In this document: positions 37,642-46,895 of the stretch, piece after piece
How positions within the stretch are numbered: position 1 is the stretch's first letter
Layout of the letters: each line of letters starts with the position of its first letter
Assembly (NCBI RefSeq): GCF_002900365.1
Contig: NZ_CP025979.1
Coordinates: forward strand, 62,001-126,000
Direction of reading: 5' to 3'
Length of the DNA: 64,000 bases
From: Escherichia marmotae
GTDB taxonomy: Bacteria; Pseudomonadota; Gammaproteobacteria; Enterobacterales; Enterobacteriaceae
Translations under genes and position numbers: made by a program
Notes under the pieces: model-generated
The model's database searches: none
What the model saw: the letters and a program-made list of their open reading frames with translations, nothing else
What the model was told of the DNA's origin: nothing

Positions 37642-38559
37642 TTAAATGCTAAACACCGCGAAATCGCTCGCCAGTTCGGTTGCCGGGAAAATCGACCGAC
37701 ATTCGTGTAACAAGTGCTGACAGCCTTTATCATCATAGCGCGAACTAACATGGGTAATGATTAGTTTACCGACACCAGCTTCACGGGCCAGTGCCGCCGC
37801 CTGGCGTGTGGAGCTGTGGCCGCGACTGTTGGCTTTGGCCTCCATCGCCATATCCAGCGTCGCTTCGTGAACCATTATGTCGACACCTTTAGCAAGGTCG
37901 ATTGCGGCATCGCAAGGGCCGGTATCACCGAAAATGGCGATTGATTTACCCGGTGTAGGCGCGTCTAAATAATCAGCGCCGTTAATCTGCCGACCGTCTT
38001 CCAGCGTGACTGTTTTGCCTTTTTTCAAATCCTGAAACAACGGACCGGGTTGTACACCGGCATCTTTTAACGCCCGGGCGTTCAGCGCGCCAGGTTTATC
38101 ATGTTCTTCAATACGATAGCCGTAACATTCCAGCGGATGTTCCATCGGATAAGCTGTCACTTTACGCAAGCCATCATCAAGAATTTCGCCTGCACTAATT
38201 TCAATAATCTCCAGTGGATAATCAGTCCACGAGCCACTAATGCGTAACGCTGTCTCAACAAATTCACGGATACCTTGCGGACCATAAATGGTTAAGGGTT
38301 GCACAATGCCTGACATGGAACGACTGCATAGCAACCCAGGCAAGCCAAAGAGATGATCGCCATGTAAATGGCTTATAAAAATCCTGTCCAGTTTTCCGGG
38401 GTTAAATGCTGTGTGCAACATCTGGTGTTGTGTACCTTCACCGCAGTCAAATAACCAAAGCCCGGCTCGCGTTGGATGTTGCAGATTAAGCAATATTGCC
38501 GTGACATTCCGTGTTCGGGTCGGAACCCCCGCTGAAGTACCTAAAAAAATTAATTCCAT
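37642..38559 (-). CDS. rbn: Ribonuclease BN / RNase Z (ElaC)
   Basis: 305 residues, metallo-beta-lactamase fold nuclease that acts on tRNA 3' ends and other RNAs. The zinc motif SHLHGDHLFGLPG (about residues 63–75) is intact, with further ligands in the GDTGPCDAA segment and THVSSRYDD, and the family's PxKxN-like exosite region TRTRN near the N-terminus. Compared with recalled K-12 it has scattered substitutions (for example near residues 165–215 and the C-terminus), more than its neighbours. Converges on yfbK and diverges from elaA with 64 bp between. Confidence 0.96.
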   Translation of the reverse strand: MELIFLGTSAGVPTRTRNVTAILLNLQHPTRAGLWLFDCGEGTQHQMLHTAFNPGKLDRIFISHLHGDHLFGLPGLLCSRSMSGIVQPLTIYGPQGIREFVETALRISGSWTDYPLEIIEISAGEILDDGLRKVTAYPMEHPLECYGYRIEEHDKPGALNARALKDAGVQPGPLFQDLKKGKTVTLEDGRQINGADYLDAPTPGKSIAIFGDTGPCDAAIDLAKGVDIMVHEATLDMAMEAKANSRGHSSTRQAAALAREAGVGKLIITHVSSRYDDKGCQHLLHECRSIFPATELASDFAVFSI

Positions 38560-38623
38560 GAGTTCATCACGCTGCTGAAAATATTCCAGCTAGTATAAAG
38601 CAAACAGAACAAAGGAGCCTTCC

Positions 38624-39085
38624 ATGATCGACTGGCAAGATCTGCATCATTCTGATTTATCTGTTTCTCAGCTTTATGCCTTATTACAACTACGCTGCGC
38701 GGTATTTGTGGTGGAGCAAAACTGCCCTTATCAGGATATCGACGGTGATGATTTGGTAGGAGAAAATCGCCATCTTCTCGGCTGGCATCACGGGACACTG
38801 GTGGCGTATGCGAGGATCCTGAAAAGTGATGATGATCTCGAACCGGTGGTGATTGGTCGGGTGATTGTCAGCGAAGCCTTACGCGGCGAAAAAATCGGTC
38901 AGCAATTGATGAGCAAGGCGCTGGAATCATGTACGCGCCACTGGCCGGACAAGGCGATTTATCTGGGGGCGCAGGCGCACTTACAAAACTTTTATGAGCA
39001 ATTTGGTTTCATTCCAGTGACCGATATTTATGAGGAAGATGGTATTCCGCATATCGGGATGGCGCGCGAGGTTAATCAGGCGTGA
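38624..39085 (+). CDS. elaA: ElaA, GNAT-family acetyltransferase
   Basis: 153 residues, a single GNAT domain. The acetyl-CoA loop is seen in IGRVIVSEALRGEKIGQQLM (V/I-x-x-x-x-R-G-x-x-I/L-G pattern, about residues 84–103). The acceptor substrate is unknown. GGAG precedes the ATG by six bases. Confidence 0.94.
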   Translation: MIDWQDLHHSDLSVSQLYALLQLRCAVFVVEQNCPYQDIDGDDLVGENRHLLGWHHGTLVAYARILKSDDDLEPVVIGRVIVSEALRGEKIGQQLMSKALESCTRHWPDKAIYLGAQAHLQNFYEQFGFIPVTDIYEEDGIPHIGMAREVNQA

Positions 39086-39139
39086 TTGATAACAGTTGTC
39101 TATAGTTAGTGGCAGGTTTTACGTAAATGGAGAACGAGA

Positions 39140-39445
39140 ATGTCTAATCAATTTAGTGATACACGTATCGATGACGACCTGACGTTACTGAGTGAAACAC
39201 TGGAAGAGGTGCTACGCTCCTCTGGCGATCCCGCCGATCAAAAATATGTTGAGCTAAAGGCGCGGGCAGAAAAGGCGCTGGATGATGTGAAAAAAAGGGT
39301 AAGTCAGGCTTCCGACAGCTATTACTATCGGGCGAAGCAGGCGGTATATCGTGCCGATGACTACGTCCATGAAAAACCCTGGCAGGGGATTGGTGTGGGC
39401 GCGGCCGTTGGACTGGTATTAGGACTGTTGCTGGCACGCCGTTAA
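39140..39445 (+). CDS. elaB: ElaB, tail-anchored DUF883 family inner membrane protein
   Basis: 101 residues: a charged helical N-terminal region and one C-terminal membrane segment (GIGVGAAVGLVLGLLLARR, residues 83–101) with a glycine-zipper look. The family (ElaB/YqjD/YgaM) binds ribosomes at the membrane in stationary phase and is RpoS-dependent in E. coli. Followed by the hairpin at 39460. Confidence 0.95.
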   Translation: MSNQFSDTRIDDDLTLLSETLEEVLRSSGDPADQKYVELKARAEKALDDVKKRVSQASDSYYYRAKQAVYRADDYVHEKPWQGIGVGAAVGLVLGLLLARR

Positions 39446-39459
39446 AACCTCCCTACACT

Positions 39460-39488
39460 GGGGTACTGCATTTTTTGTGCAGTACCCC
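39460..39488. promoter_or_regulatory. Perfect palindrome after elaB, overlapping the menF promoter
   Basis: GGGGTACTGCA (39460–39470), a TTTTTTG loop and TGCAGTACCCC (39478–39488): an 11-bp perfect stem. It could end elaB transcription, but the T-run is in the loop and a consensus TATAAT begins two bases later, so the palindrome covers the -35 region of the next promoter and may be an operator. Confidence 0.55.
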
Positions 39489-39489
39489 G

Positions 39490-39495
39490 TATAAT
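39490..39495 (+). promoter_or_regulatory. menF -10 element
   Basis: TATAAT, perfect match to the sigma-70 -10 hexamer, 28 bases before the menF GTG. At the 17-base spacing the -35 would be TGCATT (39467–39472), a weak match inside the palindrome. Confidence 0.55.
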
Positions 39496-39523
39496 GTGAG
39501 GCTTTTAACAGGGAGAGGTCCGC

Positions 39524-40819
39524 GTGCAATCACTTACTACGGCGCTGGGAAATCTACTGCGCCATTTGTCGCAAGAGATTCCGGCGACACCCGGCATTCG
39601 GGTTTTCGATGTTCCTTTCCCCCTTAATGACGCTTTTGATGCTTTAAGCTGGTTGGCCAGTCAGCAAACGTATCCGCAATTCTACTGGCAACAACGTAAT
39701 GGTGATGAAGAGGCCGCGGTGCTGGGCGCGATTGCCAGCTTTACGTCGTTGGACCAGGCACAACGTTTTCTTCGTCAGTACCCGGAACATCCCGACTTAC
39801 GCATTTGGGGGCTGAATGCGTTTGACCCGTCACAAGGTCATTTACTTTTGCCGCGTCTGGAATGGCGGCGCTGTGCGGGAAAAGCGAGCTTTCGCCTGAC
39901 CCTTTTCAGCGAAACGTCCCTTCAGAATGACGCAAATCAGGCAAAAGAATTCATTACTACACTGGCGAATACCAAACCGTTGCCCGCGTTGCATTTAACC
40001 ACTCCACAAGAAAACCACTGGCCAGACAAATCGGGCTGGACGCGGTTAATTAAACTGGCGACCGACACCATTGCGGAAGGTGAGCTGGATAAAGTCGTAC
40101 TGGCGCGGGCGACAGATCTGCATTTTGCAAGTCCGGTCAATGCGGCGGCAATGATGGCTGCCAGCCGTCGACTGAATCTTAACTGTTACCATTTCTACAT
40201 GGGCTTTGATGGCGAAAGCGCATTTCTCGGCTCAACGCCTGAGCGACTATGGCGGCGGCGTGACAAAGCGCTGCGCACTGAAGCCCTTGCCGGAACGGTG
40301 GCAAATGACCCCGACGATAAACAGGCGCAGCGGTTGGCCGAGTGGCTGATGGCGGATGATAAAAACCAACGTGAAAACATGCTGGTGGTGGAAGATATCT
40401 GCCAGCGATTACAGTCTGATACCCAGACACTGGATGTTTTGCCGCCGCAGGTACTTCGCCTGCGAAAAGTACAACATCTGCGTCGCTGCATCTGGACTTC
40501 ACTCAATAAAGCAGACGACGAGGTTTGCTTGCATCAGTTGCAGCCAACGGCAGCCGTAGCAGGCTTACCGCGCGATCTGGCGCGGCAGTTTATCGCGCAA
40601 CACGAACCGTTTACCCGTGAATGGTACGCTGGCTCTGCGGGTTATCTTTCTCTACAACAAAGTGAATTCTGCGTTTCCCTGCGCTCGGCAAAAATCAGTG
40701 ACAATGTAGTGCGTCTGTATGCCGGAGCAGGTATTGTCCGTGGCTCAGATCCCGAGCAAGAGTGGCAGGAAATCGACAACAAAGCGGCAGGACTGCGGAC
40801 TTTATTACAAATGGAATAG
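39524..40819 (+). CDS. menF: Isochorismate synthase, menaquinone-specific
   Basis: 431 residues. Converts chorismate to isochorismate, the entry to menaquinone synthesis. The C-terminal chorismate-binding domain shows LDKVVLARA (general-base Lys near 190), GSTPERLWRR, RTEALAGT (catalytic Glu near 240) and YAGAGIVRGSDPEQEW with magnesium ligands. GTG start with GGGAGAGG upstream. First of six men genes, with menD 88 bp further on. Confidence 0.97.
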   Translation: MQSLTTALGNLLRHLSQEIPATPGIRVFDVPFPLNDAFDALSWLASQQTYPQFYWQQRNGDEEAAVLGAIASFTSLDQAQRFLRQYPEHPDLRIWGLNAFDPSQGHLLLPRLEWRRCAGKASFRLTLFSETSLQNDANQAKEFITTLANTKPLPALHLTTPQENHWPDKSGWTRLIKLATDTIAEGELDKVVLARATDLHFASPVNAAAMMAASRRLNLNCYHFYMGFDGESAFLGSTPERLWRRRDKALRTEALAGTVANDPDDKQAQRLAEWLMADDKNQRENMLVVEDICQRLQSDTQTLDVLPPQVLRLRKVQHLRRCIWTSLNKADDEVCLHQLQPTAAVAGLPRDLARQFIAQHEPFTREWYAGSAGYLSLQQSEFCVSLRSAKISDNVVRLYAGAGIVRGSDPEQEWQEIDNKAAGLRTLLQME

Positions 40820-40907
40820 TAATGAGTCGCATCATTATCGATTCATATCAATAATCTAATTTTGTAGCTCTCTATACTTAGCCGCAATATTGATACCGGA
40901 CAAACTC

Positions 40908-42578
40908 ATGTCAGTAAGCGCATTTAACCGACGCTGGGCGGCGGTCATTCTGGAAGCATTAACACGTCACGGCGTCAGACACGTCTGCATTGCCCCTGGC
41001 TCTCGTTCTACGCCATTAACTCTGGCGGCAGCGGAAAATTCCGCATTCATTCATCACACCCATTTTGATGAGCGTGGGCTGGGACATCTGGCGCTGGGGC
41101 TGGCGAAGGTCAGCAAACAGCCGGTGGCGGTGATTGTGACCTCCGGCACGGCGGTAGCGAATCTCTATCCGGCGCTGATTGAGGCTGGGTTAACTGGAGA
41201 AAAACTGATCCTGTTAACCGCCGATCGTCCTCCGGAACTGATTGATTGCGGTGCGAATCAGGCGATTCGCCAGCCGGGTATGTTCGCTTCTCATCCCACG
41301 CATAGCATTTCACTACCACGCCCGACCCAGGATATTCCTGCGCGTTGGCTGGTTTCCACCATCGATCACGCTTTAGGTACGCTGCATACGGGGGGAGTCC
41401 ATATCAACTGCCCGTTTGCCGAACCGCTGTATGGCGAGATGGACGACACGGGGCTGGCGTGGCAACAACGGCTGGGCGACTGGTGGCAGGACGATAAACC
41501 GTGGCTGCGTGAAGCTCCTCGGCTGGAGAGCGAAAAACAGCGCGACTGGTTCTTCTGGCGGCAAAAGCGCGGCGTGGTGGTTGCGGGGCGCATGAGTGCG
41601 GAAGAGGGCAAAAAAGTTGCCCAGTGGGCGCAAACTCTTGGCTGGCCGCTGATTGGCGACGTGCTGTCGCAAACCGGGCAACCGCTGCCGTGTGCCGACT
41701 TGTGGTTAGGTAATGCTAAAGCGATTGGCGAGTTACAGCAGGCGCAGATTGTGATCCAGATGGGTAGTAGCCTGACCGGAAAACGGTTACTGCAATGGCA
41801 GGCGAATTGTGAACCGGAAGAATACTGGATTGTTGATAACATCGAAGGGCGACTCGACCCGGCGCATCACCGTGGACGTCGGCTGATTGCCAATATTACT
41901 GACTGGCTGGAGTTGCATCCGGCTGAAAAACGTCAGCCCTGGTGCGTGGAGATCCCGCGTCTGGCTGAACAGGCGATGCAGGCAGTTGTTACCCGTCGCG
42001 ATGCATTTGGCGAAGCGCAACTGGCGCACCGCATCAGCGAATACCTACCGGAACAGGGGCAACTGTTTGTCGGTAACAGCCTGGTGGTGCGTTTGATCGA
42101 CGCACTCTCACAACTTCCGGCAGGTTACCCGGTTTACAGCAACCGTGGAGCCAGCGGTATTGACGGTCTGATCTCGACCGCCGCTGGCGTTCAGCGGGCG
42201 AGCGGTAAACCGACACTGGCGATTGTTGGCGATCTCTCGGCGCTTTACGACCTGAACGCGCTGGCCTTGCTGCGCCAGGTTTCCGCGCCGCTGGTATTAA
42301 TTGTGGTGAACAATAACGGCGGGCAAATCTTCTCGCTACTTCCCACACCAAAAAGCGAGCGTGAGCGTTTTTATTTAATGCCACAGAACGTTCATTTTGA
42401 GCACGCTGCCGCTATGTTCGAACTGAAATATCATCGCCCGCAAAACTGGGATGAGTTTGAATCGGCTCTGGCTGGCGCATGGCGCACCCCGACCACCACC
42501 GTGATTGAAATGGTCGTTAACGATACTGATGGTGCGCAAACACTCCAGCAGTTGCTGGCGCAGGTAAGCCATTTATGA
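40908..42578 (+). CDS. menD: 2-succinyl-5-enolpyruvyl-6-hydroxy-3-cyclohexene-1-carboxylate synthase
   Basis: 556 residues from ATG 40908, the usual MenD start; the frame continues six codons upstream to a TTG. A thiamine diphosphate enzyme joining 2-oxoglutarate to isochorismate. APGSRSTPLTLAA and HFDERGLGHLALGLAK (catalytic Glu55) are at the N-terminus; the TPP motif GDLSALYDLNALALL … NNNGGQIF is near residues 440–475. Overlaps menH by four bases. Confidence 0.98.
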   Translation: MSVSAFNRRWAAVILEALTRHGVRHVCIAPGSRSTPLTLAAAENSAFIHHTHFDERGLGHLALGLAKVSKQPVAVIVTSGTAVANLYPALIEAGLTGEKLILLTADRPPELIDCGANQAIRQPGMFASHPTHSISLPRPTQDIPARWLVSTIDHALGTLHTGGVHINCPFAEPLYGEMDDTGLAWQQRLGDWWQDDKPWLREAPRLESEKQRDWFFWRQKRGVVVAGRMSAEEGKKVAQWAQTLGWPLIGDVLSQTGQPLPCADLWLGNAKAIGELQQAQIVIQMGSSLTGKRLLQWQANCEPEEYWIVDNIEGRLDPAHHRGRRLIANITDWLELHPAEKRQPWCVEIPRLAEQAMQAVVTRRDAFGEAQLAHRISEYLPEQGQLFVGNSLVVRLIDALSQLPAGYPVYSNRGASGIDGLISTAAGVQRASGKPTLAIVGDLSALYDLNALALLRQVSAPLVLIVVNNNGGQIFSLLPTPKSERERFYLMPQNVHFEHAAAMFELKYHRPQNWDEFESALAGAWRTPTTTVIEMVVNDTDGAQTLQQLLAQVSHL

Positions 42579-43333
42579 TCCTGCATGCGCAGGCAAAACA
42601 CGGCAAGCCAGGTTTACCCTGGCTGGTTTTTCTGCACGGTTTTTCCGGAGATTGCCGCGAATGGCAGGAAGTGGGCGAGGCGTTTACGGACTACTCGCGA
42701 TTGTATGTGGATCTCCCCGGACACGGCGGTTCAATGGCTATCAGCGTTGATGGTTTTGCTGATGTCACCGATTTGCTGCATAACACCCTTATTAGTTACA
42801 ACATACTAAATTACTGGCTGGTGGGATACTCCCTCGGTGGACGCGTGGCGATGATGGCGGCTTGTCAGGGGATGCCGGGGATTGGTGGGGTGATTGTTGA
42901 AGGCGGGCATCCAGGGCTGCAAAGTGCTGAACAACGTGCAGAACGTCAGCTTTCCGATCACCGCTGGGCGCAGCGTTTTCGCTCAGAACCGTTAACCGCG
43001 GTATTTACCGACTGGTATCAACAACCTGTTTTTGCCTCGCTCAACGATGAGCAACGCCGGGAGCTGGTGGCACTGCGCAGCAACAATAACGGTGTAACTC
43101 TTGCCGCCATGCTGGAGGCTACTTCTCTCGCCGTCCAGCCTGATTTACGTGCTAACCTTAGCGCCCGCACATTTACGTTTTATTATTTATGTGGTGAACG
43201 TGACAGCAAATTCCGCGCTCTGGCAGCGGAACTGGCTGCCGACTGCCATGTCATTCCTCGCGCCGGACATAACGCGCACCGGGAAAATCCCGCTGGCGTA
43301 ATCGCAAGTCTGGCGCAGATCTTGCGTTTCTGA
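42575..43333 (+). CDS. menH: 2-succinyl-6-hydroxy-2,4-cyclohexadiene-1-carboxylate synthase
   Basis: 252 residues, alpha/beta hydrolase fold lyase that removes pyruvate from the MenD product. Nucleophile elbow GYSLGGR (Ser86), acid in the CGERDSKF region and His in RAGHNAHRE complete the triad. LHGFSGDCREW is the oxyanion loop. Coupled to menD by the ATGA overlap; 14 bases before menB. Confidence 0.97.
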   Translation: MILHAQAKHGKPGLPWLVFLHGFSGDCREWQEVGEAFTDYSRLYVDLPGHGGSMAISVDGFADVTDLLHNTLISYNILNYWLVGYSLGGRVAMMAACQGMPGIGGVIVEGGHPGLQSAEQRAERQLSDHRWAQRFRSEPLTAVFTDWYQQPVFASLNDEQRRELVALRSNNNGVTLAAMLEATSLAVQPDLRANLSARTFTFYYLCGERDSKFRALAAELAADCHVIPRAGHNAHRENPAGVIASLAQILRF

Positions 43334-43347
43334 CTAAAGGACACAAT

Positions 43348-44205
43348 ATGATTTATCCTGATGAAGCAATGCTTTACGCACCGGTTGAATGGCACGACTG
43401 TTCCGAAGGTTTCGAGGACATTCGTTATGAAAAATCCACCGACGGTATCGCAAAAATCACCATTAATCGTCCGCAGGTGCGCAATGCCTTCCGTCCTCTG
43501 ACGGTAAAAGAGATGATCCAGGCGCTGGCGGATGCGCGTTATGACGATAACATCGGCGTAATTATTCTGACTGGCGCAGGCGATAAAGCATTCTGCTCTG
43601 GCGGCGATCAGAAAGTGCGCGGCGACTACGGCGGCTATAAAGATGACTCCGGCGTACATCACCTGAACGTGCTGGACTTCCAGCGTCAGATCCGTACCTG
43701 TCCGAAACCGGTTGTCGCGATGGTTGCAGGTTACTCCATCGGCGGCGGTCATGTTCTACATATGATGTGCGACCTGACCATTGCGGCTGAAAACGCTATT
43801 TTCGGTCAGACTGGTCCGAAAGTTGGTTCCTTCGACGGTGGCTGGGGCGCTTCTTATATGGCTCGCATTGTCGGGCAGAAAAAAGCGCGTGAAATCTGGT
43901 TCCTGTGCCGTCAGTTCGACGCCAAACAGGCGCTGGATATGGGCCTTGTGAACACCGTTGTACCGCTGGCGGATCTGGAAAAAGAAACCGTCCGCTGGTG
44001 TCGCGAAATGCTGCAAAACAGCCCAATGGCACTGCGCTGCCTGAAAGCCGCGCTGAATGCTGACTGTGATGGTCAGGCGGGGCTGCAGGAGCTGGCAGGT
44101 AACGCCACCATGCTGTTCTACATGACGGAAGAAGGTCAGGAAGGTCGTAACGCTTTCAACCAGAAACGTCAGCCTGATTTCAGCAAATTCAAACGGAATC
44201 CGTAA
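43348..44205 (+). CDS. menB: 1,4-dihydroxy-2-naphthoyl-CoA synthase
   Basis: 285 residues, crotonase superfamily. Closes the second ring from o-succinylbenzoyl-CoA. Oxyanion-hole segments FCSGGDQKVRGDYGGY and MVAGYSIGGGHVLHMMCDL, and QTGPKVGSFDGGWG with the residues that hold bicarbonate in the E. coli enzyme, are all intact. AAAGGA is nine bases before the ATG. The stop shares one base with the menC start (TAATG). Confidence 0.98.
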   Translation: MIYPDEAMLYAPVEWHDCSEGFEDIRYEKSTDGIAKITINRPQVRNAFRPLTVKEMIQALADARYDDNIGVIILTGAGDKAFCSGGDQKVRGDYGGYKDDSGVHHLNVLDFQRQIRTCPKPVVAMVAGYSIGGGHVLHMMCDLTIAAENAIFGQTGPKVGSFDGGWGASYMARIVGQKKAREIWFLCRQFDAKQALDMGLVNTVVPLADLEKETVRWCREMLQNSPMALRCLKAALNADCDGQAGLQELAGNATMLFYMTEEGQEGRNAFNQKRQPDFSKFKRNP

Positions 44206-45167
44206 TGCGTAGCGCGCAGGTATACCGCTGGCAGATCCCCATGGACGCGGGGGTGGTTCTGCGCGACAGGCGGTTAAAAACCCGCGACGGGCTGTATGTT
44301 TGCCTGCGTGAGGGCGAGCGTGAAGGGTGGGGAGAGATCTCCCCACTGCCGGGTTTCAGTCAGGAAACCTGGGAAGAAGCGCAGAGCGTGCTGCTTTCCT
44401 GGGTAAATAACTGGCTGGCAGGTGATTGCGAGCTACCGCAGATGCCTTCCGTCGCCTTTGGTGTGAGCTGTGCGCTGGCGGAGCTTACTGATGCGTTGCC
44501 GCAGGCAGCCAATTACCGTGCAGCGCCGCTGTGTAATGGCGATCCCGACGACCTGCTCCTCAAACTTACCGATATGCCTGGCGAGAAAGTGGCGAAGGTC
44601 AAAGTGGGATTGTACGAAGCGGTGCGCGACGGCATGGTGGTGAATCTGTTGCTGGAAGCGGTTCCGGATCTGCATTTGCGTCTTGACGCAAATCGCGCCT
44701 GGACTCCGCTGAAGGGTCAGCAGTTTGCGAAATACGTCAACCCTGATTACCGCGACCGCATCGCCTTCCTTGAAGAACCGTGCAAAACCCGTGATGATTC
44801 GCGCGCGTTTGCCCGTGAAACCGGCATCGCTATTGCCTGGGATGAAAGTCTGCGTGAGGCGGATTTTGCCTTTGTGGCAGAAGAAGGGGTTCGGGCTGTG
44901 GTTATCAAGCCCACGCTAACCGGTAGCCTGGAGAAAGTGCGTGAACAGGTGCAGGCAGCCCACGCGCTGGGGCTGACGGCGGTGATCAGTTCTTCCATCG
45001 AGTCGAGTTTAGGTTTAACGCAACTGGCGCGGGTTGCCGCCTGGTTAACGCCCGACACTATTCCGGGGCTGGATACGCTGGATCTGATGCAGGCGCAGCA
45101 GGTTCGTCGCTGGCCGGGTAGCCCGCTGCCGTTAGTGGAAGTGGATGCACTGGAGCGGCTGCTATGA
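44205..45167 (+). CDS. menC: o-Succinylbenzoate synthase
   Basis: 320 residues, enolase superfamily dehydratase. The catalytic lysine pair and metal ligands are visible: VAKVKVGLYE (Lys131 and Lys133), LRLDANRAW (Asp161), FLEEPCK (Glu190), IAWDESLRE (Asp213) and VVIKPTL (Lys235). Overlaps menE by four bases. Confidence 0.97.
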   Translation: MRSAQVYRWQIPMDAGVVLRDRRLKTRDGLYVCLREGEREGWGEISPLPGFSQETWEEAQSVLLSWVNNWLAGDCELPQMPSVAFGVSCALAELTDALPQAANYRAAPLCNGDPDDLLLKLTDMPGEKVAKVKVGLYEAVRDGMVVNLLLEAVPDLHLRLDANRAWTPLKGQQFAKYVNPDYRDRIAFLEEPCKTRDDSRAFARETGIAIAWDESLREADFAFVAEEGVRAVVIKPTLTGSLEKVREQVQAAHALGLTAVISSSIESSLGLTQLARVAAWLTPDTIPGLDTLDLMQAQQVRRWPGSPLPLVEVDALERLL

Positions 45168-46519
45168 TCTTCTCTGACTGGCCGTGGCGTCACTGGCGGC
45201 AAGTGCGGGGAGAAGCCATTGCCTTGCGTCTCAATAACGAGCAACTCAACTGGCGCGAGCTTTGTAGTCGCGTCGATGAGTTGGCTTCGGGTTTTGTGGC
45301 GCAGGGTGTGGTTGCAGGCAGCGGGGTGATGTTGCGGGCATGGAATACACCGCAAACGCTGCTCGTCTGGCTGGCGCTACTACAATGTGGGGCGCGAGTT
45401 TTGCCCGTAAACCCACAGCTTCCGCAACCGTTGCTTGAGGAATTGTTGCCCAATCTTACTCTGCAATTCGCGTTGGTGCCGGAAGGAGAAAACACGTTTC
45501 CAGCGTTAACTTCGCTGCAAATTCAGGTAGGAGAAGGCGCATACGTTGCCTCGTGGCAGCCGCAGCGTTTGTGCTCCATGACCTTAACTTCTGGTTCCAC
45601 CGGTTTGCCGAAAGCCGCTGTCCATACCTGCCAGGCACACCTTGCCAGTGCGCAAGGTGTGTTATCGCTGATCCCCTTTGGTGAGCACGATGACTGGTTG
45701 CTCTCTTTGCCGCTGTTTCATGTTTCCGGTCAGGGGATTTTGTGGCGCTGGTTATACGCTGGCGCGCGGATGACGGTACGCGACAAACAACCGCTGGAAC
45801 AAATGCTGGCAGGCTGTACTCACGCCTCGCTGGTGCCGACGCAGCTCTGGCGATTGCTGGTAAATCGCAGTTCAGTTTCCCTGAAAGCGGTGTTGCTTGG
45901 CGGCGCGGCAATTCCGGTCGAACTGACGGAGCAGGCACGCGGGCAGGGCATTCGTTGCTTTTGCGGCTATGGCCTGACAGAGTTCGCCTCTACGGTGTGT
46001 GCGAAAGAAGCCGACGGTTTAGCTGATGTCGGTTTTCCGTTGCCGGGGCGGGAAGTCAAAATCGTCAAGGATGAAGTATGGCTACGGGCAGCCAGCATGG
46101 CGGAGGGTTACTGGCGGAACGGACAACTGGTGCCGCTGGTCAATGACGAAGGCTGGTACGCTACCCGCGATCGTGGTGAGCTGCATAATGGCAAGCTGAC
46201 TATTGTCGGGCGCTTAGACAACCTGTTCTTTAGCGGCGGCGAAGGTATTCAGCCAGAAGAGGTGGAGCGGGTTATTGCTGCGCATCCGGCGGTTTTGCAG
46301 GTATTTATCGTTCCCGTTGCAGACAAGGAGTTTGGTCATCGACCGGTAGCCGTTGTGGAGTATGACCAGCAAAGTGTTGATCTTAGCGAATGGGTGAAAG
46401 ACAAGCTGGCGCGTTTTCAGCAACCAGTGCGTTGGCTTATGCTGCCGCCAGAGTTGAAAAACGGCGGCATTAAAATTTCACGCCAGGCGTTAAAAGCGTG
46501 GGTGCAACGCCAGCAGTAA
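45164..46519 (+). CDS. menE: o-Succinylbenzoate–CoA ligase
   Basis: 451 residues, adenylate-forming (ANL) enzyme activating o-succinylbenzoate with ATP and CoA. The P-loop motif MTLTSGSTGLPKAAVHT (about 138–154), CGYGLTEFAS, TRDRGE and the hinge GRLDNLFFSGGEGIQPEEVE are present, with the C-terminal catalytic lysine in KNGGIKISRQAL. Last gene of the men set. Confidence 0.97.
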   Translation: MIFSDWPWRHWRQVRGEAIALRLNNEQLNWRELCSRVDELASGFVAQGVVAGSGVMLRAWNTPQTLLVWLALLQCGARVLPVNPQLPQPLLEELLPNLTLQFALVPEGENTFPALTSLQIQVGEGAYVASWQPQRLCSMTLTSGSTGLPKAAVHTCQAHLASAQGVLSLIPFGEHDDWLLSLPLFHVSGQGILWRWLYAGARMTVRDKQPLEQMLAGCTHASLVPTQLWRLLVNRSSVSLKAVLLGGAAIPVELTEQARGQGIRCFCGYGLTEFASTVCAKEADGLADVGFPLPGREVKIVKDEVWLRAASMAEGYWRNGQLVPLVNDEGWYATRDRGELHNGKLTIVGRLDNLFFSGGEGIQPEEVERVIAAHPAVLQVFIVPVADKEFGHRPVAVVEYDQQSVDLSEWVKDKLARFQQPVRWLMLPPELKNGGIKISRQALKAWVQRQQ

Positions 46520-46628
46520 TGGAGCATCCGTTTCACTCCTCATTTTTGCCATTCCATTGCCGTTGATAAAGAGTTTATCTGTTAATCTGTAAATTAATGT
46601 GAAAGTTCTTATTAAACAGGATGGTGTA

Positions 46629-46895
46629 ATGGAATGGCTGGTCAAAAAATCGTGCAGTGATAAGCAAGATAACAGACACATACTGAAGCTTTGTGATGCT
46701 GGCGGCACGATAAAAATGATTGCTGAAGTGCAAACTGACTTTAGCGTTAAATCAGGTGACCTGCTTTCTCCTCTACAGGATGCGCTTTATTGCATTAACC
46801 GGGAAAAGCAGCACACGGTGAAAGTCCTCTCGGCAAGCAGTTATAGTCCTGATGAGTGGGAACGACAGTGTAAATCTGGTGAAAAACATCAGTAA
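46629..46895 (+). CDS. pmrD: PmrD, connector protein for PhoPQ–PmrAB signalling
   Basis: 88 residues from ATG 46629 (MEWLVKKSC), with AGGA ten bases upstream; the open frame continues ten codons up. A small beta-rich protein which in Salmonella binds phosphorylated PmrA and protects it from dephosphorylation so that low magnesium can turn on PmrA genes; in E. coli K-12 this link is weak or needs strong stimuli. Several residues differ from recalled K-12 PmrD, a gene known to vary among strains. Its 3' end overlaps the 3' end of arnF by seven bases. Confidence 0.94.
   Translation: MEWLVKKSCSDKQDNRHILKLCDAGGTIKMIAEVQTDFSVKSGDLLSPLQDALYCINREKQHTVKVLSASSYSPDEWERQCKSGEKHQ

Noticed and set aside
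46560..46628. PhoP-box-like repeats (GTTTA, GTTAA) before pmrD
   Set aside because: The half-sites are eight rather than eleven bases apart and imperfect, so I could not support a PhoP site although PhoP control of pmrD is known.
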